Source of the DNA: JAZDKP01 sp043802925
Lineage (GTDB): Bacteria; Fibrobacterota; OXYB2-FULL-49-7; JAEUSG01
Assembly (NCBI GenBank): GCA_043802925.1
Contig: JAZDKP010000088.1
Span: forward strand, 1-28,990
Length of the DNA stretch: 28,990 bases
Direction of reading: 5' to 3'
A program made the position numbers and the translations under genes. Shown in pieces: positions 23,761 to 28,990 of the stretch; the stretch's first letter is position 1; each line of letters opens with the position of its first letter. The notes under the pieces were generated by a model that saw only the letters and a list, made by a program, of their open reading frames with translations, searched no databases and had not been told where the DNA came from.

Positions 23761-26348
23761 TTGATGGATATTTGACGGACGCTTATATTACCGTTATCGA
23801 GGTTATAAGTGGAACTGCCGCTGACCATCGGCGCCACGCCCCGGTTACCGAGATCATCCTCGGTCTCGAACCACATGTCCCAGAGTCCGCTCTGCCAGAG
23901 CCGGGCGTCAAGACCCTTGAACGCGACATTTCCGATGCTGTATCCGCGGTAGTTCCAGGACTTGCTCACAGAATAGGGAGTATAGGCCTGTGTATTCATG
24001 GTTTTACTGTCGATGTCCACCTTGAGCGTGGGCCTCGAATATTCGCGAAGTCCGGTGATGGGGTCAATGCGGGGATGATCGGCGCTATAGTTGAAGCAGA
24101 GACGAACCGAAGTGATTTTCCCAAAACCGATGTCGCGAAGCGCACAGTCCTTGGCTTCCCTGAAATTTTTGGTGGACAGCCAGACATCAAAAACATAGGG
24201 TTCGGGAGTGGATGACAGATCCGTGACCGCACGGGTCCCCAGTTGAGGGTTGACAAAATACATAGGGGCATAGGTGGGGCTGGTTGCGGCATAAGTGGTG
24301 TCCCACATAAAATGGGGTGGTATTTTGTCCCAGACATACTTGCGGGTGGAGGTGAAAGTGGACAATGCGACGCGCGGCTCCTTGAAATACTTGCCCGTGC
24401 CATAGACGCAGATAATAAACTCCTTGGACCCAGCCATATTAGCGGTAATAAAATAGGGCAGGTTCCGCATGGGGTTCTTGTACAATTTGATGTACTGGCT
24501 GGAACCGGGCGGGATGAATGATGCGGGACAGGAAATTGGAATATCCGGGGTGTAATAATAGGCGGAATAGATGGAGAAAAACTTGCGGCCCGCCATGCTC
24601 TGGCCCATGGTGTCGACGGGGATGAGATCCCTGATATCACTGACACCGAACCGGGCCCCGAACTTATCAACAAGGTGTTGCGGCGAATAGGTGCTGTCGT
24701 GCGAAACACTTGCGAGCGGTTCAACCTCAAACCAGCCGACAAAAGGCCGGCGCGAGCCTGGCGTCCCACTTACCAGAAAGGAGTCCTGCCCTTTGAAATC
24801 ACCCAGCCGTTTTTCGCTGTACCCGAGAATGGAACCCTTGGTCACGACGGAATGGATAGCCGGGGTGTTTGTCCGAACAATACTCCCGATGTTATCAACA
24901 TACTCGTCGTTAGCCGAACCTCCAGCATTATTCATAAACAGGTGCATGAGCGGGGAGACGCGGTAACCCGCGTCATAATCAGGGCGCAGGGTTCCCGCAG
25001 CCTTGCCATTGGCGTTGAAGCGGAGCGCCTCCGGTGGAGTTTCGAGAATTGCATCGGGCCATTTAATACCCACCTGGAACTCATTGGCGTTCTGAAGCAA
25101 CATGGGTTCTTTAAATTTGCCATCGGACATGAAGACAGCGGAAAGGTTGCGGGTGGCAATCCAGACGTAAACCGTGCCCTCGAACGTGGTGTCGCCGAAG
25201 GTGTTGACCAGAACCGGGATGTCATCGCCCAAAAGGCAGACCTTGTTCTCGATGGCGTTGATGCGGACGTTAGCCTGGGCGAGGTCGAGAACGACATCGA
25301 TGTTAAACGGCTGGATGCCGATGCTGGCCGACAGCGGGGCGCTCCAGGAGGCATTGTTGGCGTAAATCCACTTTTCACCCGCGCCCGACGGCAGGGTGTC
25401 CTGCCGTGTGCAAGTGACCCACATGGTGTCGCCATTGGTGTAGTGGGCGCTGATGCGGCGTACGGAGCCGAAGAACGCGGCGAGGGAAGCGCTGTCGACC
25501 GCCACGCGGAAGCGGCCGCCGAACTTGCCGACCGTGACGTTGTCGGGGGTGACCACCGTGGAATCGGCAAGACGCACCCGATAGCGGCTGTTGAGGGGCA
25601 CGGTCTGCGGGTCATAGGGGCCGGCCAGCTTAAGAAGCGAATCGATGGCAAACACGTCGGGCGCGGCCAGGGGAACAATAGCGGAATAGCGGATGTAATC
25701 GATGCTGGTGATATTGAACCGGTTGAAGGTGACCGAAACATTGCAGAGGTTGCGGGCCGTAAGAAGATCGCCATTGTTGATGGAAAGGACACGGCGGAGC
25801 GCCCCGGCCCGAAGCGTAGACTGATGGATGCGTTCACTTTCGAACCCGCCCGAAAAAACTTTTCCGCCGATAAGGGCAAGGTTAGTGAGGGCCGCGCAGC
25901 CGTAGTAGAAGGGATTCTGGTTTTCGGTTCCGAGCACCACCGTGGTCTCGGCCAGGGGCTTGCAAAGGAGCGTATCGAGCAACCCGTTGTCGTTGAGATA
26001 GAGGAGGGTGTCGCCCGCAGCATAATTTTTTCCGCCGGCGAAAATACGCGCCACGCGGTTCCAATTGTTTTCGCCGGAATAATACTTGTATATGTTATAA
26101 ATGACCGGTTCACCGGTGGCCGGGTCCCAGGCCGCGTTGCTTTCCGTGACCGTGCACCGCGCCGCGGGCTGGTTGAGGAAGGTCTTACCCTGGAGGGTCA
26201 CGCTGGCCAGCGTGGTTTCGGCCACGGAAAGCGAGAGCCCCGTGAAGGACAGGGAGTTCGTGGAAGGCTTCACCGGCTTTTCGCACGCCCAGAAAAGGGC
26301 GGCGAGAAGGCCGGCAACCGTTACAACGCTGGCAATCCGTTTGACCAT
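23757..26348 (-). CDS. Large lipoprotein, paralogue A of three
   Basis: 863 residues, lipoprotein signal VAGLLAALFWAC (Cys22, then EKPVKPS). The family blocks are SIGIQPFNIDVVLDLAQANV, KVCLLGDDIPVLV, YVWIATRNLS, KYFKEPRVALST, YVWDKIPPHFMW, DIGFGKITSVRLCFNY and LWDMWFETEDDLGNRGVAP, with the same order and spacing as in the next two genes. The N-terminal domain starts like an fn3 unit (VIYNIYKYYSGENNWNRVAR). It is the longest of the three, with extra sequence before the C-terminal block (about residues 540-620). It starts 8 bp after the DUF5683-like gene and overlaps paralogue B by 4 bp. The role is unknown. Confidence 0.88.
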   Translation of the reverse strand: MVKRIASVVTVAGLLAALFWACEKPVKPSTNSLSFTGLSLSVAETTLASVTLQGKTFLNQPAARCTVTESNAAWDPATGEPVIYNIYKYYSGENNWNRVARIFAGGKNYAAGDTLLYLNDNGLLDTLLCKPLAETTVVLGTENQNPFYYGCAALTNLALIGGKVFSGGFESERIHQSTLRAGALRRVLSINNGDLLTARNLCNVSVTFNRFNITSIDYIRYSAIVPLAAPDVFAIDSLLKLAGPYDPQTVPLNSRYRVRLADSTVVTPDNVTVGKFGGRFRVAVDSASLAAFFGSVRRISAHYTNGDTMWVTCTRQDTLPSGAGEKWIYANNASWSAPLSASIGIQPFNIDVVLDLAQANVRINAIENKVCLLGDDIPVLVNTFGDTTFEGTVYVWIATRNLSAVFMSDGKFKEPMLLQNANEFQVGIKWPDAILETPPEALRFNANGKAAGTLRPDYDAGYRVSPLMHLFMNNAGGSANDEYVDNIGSIVRTNTPAIHSVVTKGSILGYSEKRLGDFKGQDSFLVSGTPGSRRPFVGWFEVEPLASVSHDSTYSPQHLVDKFGARFGVSDIRDLIPVDTMGQSMAGRKFFSIYSAYYYTPDIPISCPASFIPPGSSQYIKLYKNPMRNLPYFITANMAGSKEFIICVYGTGKYFKEPRVALSTFTSTRKYVWDKIPPHFMWDTTYAATSPTYAPMYFVNPQLGTRAVTDLSSTPEPYVFDVWLSTKNFREAKDCALRDIGFGKITSVRLCFNYSADHPRIDPITGLREYSRPTLKVDIDSKTMNTQAYTPYSVSKSWNYRGYSIGNVAFKGLDARLWQSGLWDMWFETEDDLGNRGVAPMVSGSSTYNLDNGNISVRQISIK

Positions 26349-26356
26349 GGTGTTGG

Positions 26357-26914
26357 TTAGAAGCTGTATTTCACCACCAGATTGGAGCGGCCGTTATTCC
26401 GCGCCACCTGCACATTGACGTTTTCGGGCAGATGGAGCGACGAGGCCGGGACCGCACCCCCGGGCCCTTCCTGCGTGCTTTCTTCCTGCGTGAAAAGCAA
26501 GGCATCGACCACGCCGTAAGCATACACCGCGACCGATAGCCCCAGAAACACGTAGACTGCGGTATTGGCGGATTCGTAATCGTCGTACGCGGCCTTGTGC
26601 GCCCTGGATACGACCTCGGCATCTTCGAAATTGCCCGACTTTTTAATGGCCTCGAGCCGCCGGCTGTAAAAGTCGGTCTGCTCGGCATAGCTTTCTTTGA
26701 GGCTGATGTTGTTGACAAGACCATGCATGCAGAGCGTAAACCCGGTGAGGAAGCCCAACCCCTTGAGCGTGTTTTTGCTGGTGATGCTGCCGGAACCCGC
26801 GGCCAGCTGGCCCATGCCGGGCAGGATGGCGGACTTGATACCCAGCGACGTATTGCCGGCCAGGGCCGGGACCGTGAGCAGGGCGGCGAGAAGGACGATT
26901 GTAATCTTTTTCAT
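26357..26914 (-). CDS. Small membrane protein, DUF5683-like
   Basis: 185 residues from ATG 26914; an ATG at 26920 adds two residues but is only 2 nt from the Shine-Dalgarno, while 26914 has 8-nt spacing. A signal peptide (KKITIVLLAALLTVPALAGN) is followed by SLGIKSAILPGMGQLAAGS, which matches the S-x-x-x-P-G-x-G-Q motif at the start of DUF5683-type proteins. There are hydrophobic helices at about 50-70 (LKGLGFLTGFTLCMHGLV) and 118-138 (AVYVFLGLSVAVYAYGVVDA) with a charged helix between, and a beta tail ending LVVKYSF. Such proteins often sit beside outer-membrane proteins, as here, 29 bp after the barrel gene. Biochemical role unknown; the family call is moderate. Confidence 0.75.
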   Translation of the reverse strand: MKKITIVLLAALLTVPALAGNTSLGIKSAILPGMGQLAAGSGSITSKNTLKGLGFLTGFTLCMHGLVNNISLKESYAEQTDFYSRRLEAIKKSGNFEDAEVVSRAHKAAYDDYESANTAVYVFLGLSVAVYAYGVVDALLFTQEESTQEGPGGAVPASSLHLPENVNVQVARNNGRSNLVVKYSF

Positions 26915-26922
26915 TTTCATTT

Positions 26923-26927
26923 CTCCT
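26923..26927 (-). promoter_or_regulatory. Shine-Dalgarno AGGAG of the DUF5683-like gene
   Basis: AGGAG on the minus strand, 8 nt before ATG 26914 and 2 nt before ATG 26920. The spacing favours the second ATG as the true start. Confidence 0.65.
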
Positions 26928-26943
26928 TTTTAAGGACGGTCCC

Positions 26944-28990
26944 TTAGTTGCCGGCGTAGACTTTGATGAAAAAACGAGTGTCTTTTCCATCGTAAGGGTG
27001 CCCGTTCTCGAACAGGGGATTATAATTCAGGACATCGTAATTGTTTTGGATGAGGACCATGCCCATGAGCAGCGCAATATTGTATCCGGCCACATTGTCG
27101 GTACTGTAGACTTGAAAGGTCTGCACGTTGCGCAGGCTGCTTTCGGACTTGATCATGCGGTCGTAGGTCCGCTTCCACTGGATGCCGTACTGAAACTCGG
27201 TCTTTTCGGCAATCTTAAAGAATGCGCGGATGATGGGCATGCTGTTAAAGACCGTTTCGTTTTCGAGACGGTAGCGGGCCCAGTCGAGGCGCAGGCGGGT
27301 GGAGTCCGCTTCGGTCAGGGCCGTACCACTCGCCAGTTTGTAATCGGTGCGCGGGTCGATGACGGCGTCACTCGACGAGTAAGACAAGCTGAACTTGTAC
27401 TGCGGATTGACGGAGAGGCGATTGAGCACATTAAAGGCGCTCTTCCAGCCCTTGAGGTCGAACTTGAACTTGATATTATAGTCGAATTTGTTGACCAGGT
27501 AAAAGCGCGAGAGCATGGAGGCGTTGTAAGGCTCGTACCGGTACTCGTAAAAGGTGGTGTCGCGGGCCTGGCTGCGGAGCGTCCGGACCGTATAAAACAT
27601 TTCGTCTTCGATGGCCATGCGCTTTTCGACGCCGCTGCTGAGCTTGGCATTGTAGATGAAGTTTGGGATGTTGTTATAGGTGAGGCCCATGATGAGGTTG
27701 CCCACGGCCGCATTACGGTACTTGAGCTCGTCGGTCTGGTAATAGTAATCGACGTAAAGGTACTCCAGATCCTGGACCTCCTGGAGCCGCATGACATCGT
27801 TGCGGATATTGTCTTTGAGGTACTGGCCCTCGACGCCGGCGAAGTACTCGAGACCGAGGTTGCGGCGCGCCACATTGAGCATGGCCATACCCTTGACACC
27901 GAGGGACTTCGAGTCCTGGAACCCTTCGTCCTTGTAGGTTTTGTTGCCCGAGGCGTCGGTGAAGCCGACGCGGCCGTTGCCGACGAGTGAATGCGCATCG
28001 AGCGTGGTATCGGATTCGCGGCTGAAATCGAGGTCAATGGCCTTTTCGTACACGATTTTGGAGCTGATTTCGAGCTCCTTGACAGGCGTGTAGGCCAGCT
28101 TGAAGTTAGCGCCCCGGATGCCCTGGCTTTTGAAACCATTGGCGGTGAGTACGTAGGAGACCTTGATGCCGGAGGGCATGTCGGGATAGGGGTCATCGTC
28201 CTCAACGTCCCAGACACCGTTATTGTCGGCATCGTTGTCGAGCGAGAAGATGGGCGGGTCCGTTGCATAGAGAAGAAAATCCTCCTTATAGTCGGGCTGT
28301 CCGTTGTGGTTGCGGTCGAAGCGGTCGACATACACGCCGTCGTCGTCGCCGTAGAAAGTGTAGAGACCGTTGGGCATGCGGGTGTAGTTGGCTTTGAGGT
28401 TGAGCTTGCGGTCGTCGAGGCTGCTGGCCTTATAGCTGCTGAACGTGCCATCGGCGTTCCAGCGGCTGAGCGCGTTGCCCGACCCGAGGTCGGACGGGTA
28501 AATGGGACGGTCACTTTCAACATAAAGGTCATTGTCGTCGTTGTCGTCGAGCAGATGGAAGTTGTTGTTGAAATGCTGGGGATAGACCAGGTAATCGGGC
28601 AGGCCGAACTCTTCCTTGGGATCGCGGCGCGTGTAAAGGCGCGAATAGGAAAAGTACTGGCTGACCTGCGGGATATCCATGGCGGGATCATACTCGGGAT
28701 CGACATTGTAGAGCATGCCCGACGCGGCGAAGAGGTTGGGGATGATGTCGCGGTCGAAGCGCAGGTAGGAGGCCAGGCGGTACACGGGGTCGAGGTAGTC
28801 GCCGGTGGGGAAGCGATAGTCCTTTTTATTGAGCGCCACTTCGCCGTTGAACTTGACGCCCAGCGCCTTGCCCTTGAAGTCGATGCCGTAGGTAACGCTG
28901 GAAACGTTGACGGAATATGAGTAGTGGTACTCGCGCATGGTGCTGGCGTACACCCCTTCGCGCCCGGCCGCGTCCTCCGCAAAGAGGGTG
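26944..28990 (-). CDS. Large outer-membrane beta-barrel-like protein (5' end outside window)
   Basis: At least 681 residues; the frame stays open to the window edge, so the GTG at 28953 is probably internal. Much of the chain alternates polar and hydrophobic residues with many Tyr/Phe/Trp, as in outer-membrane barrels (YHYSYSVNVSSVTYGIDFKG, TEFQYGIQWKRTYDRMI, PQYKFSLSYSSSDAVIDP), and it ends in a likely last strand (DTRFFIKVYAGN). In the middle are Asp-rich, EF-hand/dockerin-like segments, DRNHNGQPDYKED and DNDADNNGVWDVEDDDPYPD, plus LLDDNDDNDLYVESD, which may bind calcium. I recognise no TonB box or plug in the visible part. It is the first gene in the window of the long minus-strand operon; the promoter must be further upstream. 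Confidence 0.75.
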   Translation of the reverse strand, partial: TLFAEDAAGREGVYASTMREYHYSYSVNVSSVTYGIDFKGKALGVKFNGEVALNKKDYRFPTGDYLDPVYRLASYLRFDRDIIPNLFAASGMLYNVDPEYDPAMDIPQVSQYFSYSRLYTRRDPKEEFGLPDYLVYPQHFNNNFHLLDDNDDNDLYVESDRPIYPSDLGSGNALSRWNADGTFSSYKASSLDDRKLNLKANYTRMPNGLYTFYGDDDGVYVDRFDRNHNGQPDYKEDFLLYATDPPIFSLDNDADNNGVWDVEDDDPYPDMPSGIKVSYVLTANGFKSQGIRGANFKLAYTPVKELEISSKIVYEKAIDLDFSRESDTTLDAHSLVGNGRVGFTDASGNKTYKDEGFQDSKSLGVKGMAMLNVARRNLGLEYFAGVEGQYLKDNIRNDVMRLQEVQDLEYLYVDYYYQTDELKYRNAAVGNLIMGLTYNNIPNFIYNAKLSSGVEKRMAIEDEMFYTVRTLRSQARDTTFYEYRYEPYNASMLSRFYLVNKFDYNIKFKFDLKGWKSAFNVLNRLSVNPQYKFSLSYSSSDAVIDPRTDYKLASGTALTEADSTRLRLDWARYRLENETVFNSMPIIRAFFKIAEKTEFQYGIQWKRTYDRMIKSESSLRNVQTFQVYSTDNVAGYNIALLMGMVLIQNNYDVLNYNPLFENGHPYDGKDTRFFIKVYAGN

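Noticed and set aside
24675..26360. 561-residue plus-strand frame opposite lipoprotein A
   Set aside because: Antisense shadow; the minus strand has a lipobox and paralogues with conserved blocks.
1..28990. CRISPR arrays, tRNA or rRNA genes, transposases, prophage genes
   Set aside because: I saw no regularly spaced repeats, cloverleaf or rRNA-like sequence, or transposase or phage proteins in any frame.

Overview
The window is moderately GC-rich, gene-dense Gram-negative bacterial DNA. It holds two long convergent transcription units that meet at about 9.3-9.4 kb. Envelope proteins dominate: TPR scaffolds, beta-propellers, lipoproteins, an outer-membrane barrel, a LysM protein and an ExbB/ExbD motor. 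A FlgM-like anti-sigma-28 gene behind a sigma-28-type promoter implies a flagellated organism. The mix suggests something like the motile Fibrobacterota (Chitinispirillia/Chitinivibrionia), but no rRNA or universal marker gene is present, so this placement is only a guess.

Plus strand, 1-9.3 kb. The tail of a radical-SAM/B12-type protein is followed by a tightly packed eight-gene run with 4-bp overlaps or gaps of 24 bp or less. Four exported proteins come first: a TPR protein, a propeller/Ig-like/LysM protein, a coiled-coil protein with a TonB-C-like end, and a protein of unknown family. A complete partner-switching module follows: a membrane HAMP-SpoIIE phosphatase, a STAS antagonist and an RsbW-like kinase. 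A short FapA/DUF342 protein ends the run. The layout suggests that envelope sensing feeds a Ser/Thr phosphorylation switch.

Junction, 9.3-9.8 kb. A 24-bp-arm palindrome contains the stop codons of both convergent genes and is flanked by a 9-bp direct repeat. The minus-strand flgM-like gene lies next to it. Its leader is about 130 nt, has three hairpins and follows a near-consensus sigma-28 promoter.

Minus strand, 28.99-9.83 kb. At least ten genes run co-directionally with gaps of 46 bp or less, in this order of transcription: a large outer-membrane-barrel-like protein (5' end outside the window), a small DUF5683-like membrane protein, three paralogous lipoproteins of about 800 residues, a 1112-residue membrane-anchored TPR protein, ExbB/TolQ, two ExbD/TolR proteins (one with a two-CxxC insert in its periplasmic domain), a membrane-anchored propeller protein and an exported TPR protein. 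One ExbB with two ExbDs plus TPR, lipoprotein and barrel partners resembles in outline the Agl-Glt gliding machinery of Myxococcus. I infer a proton-driven, trans-envelope apparatus of unknown output. It is the best candidate here for an undescribed system.
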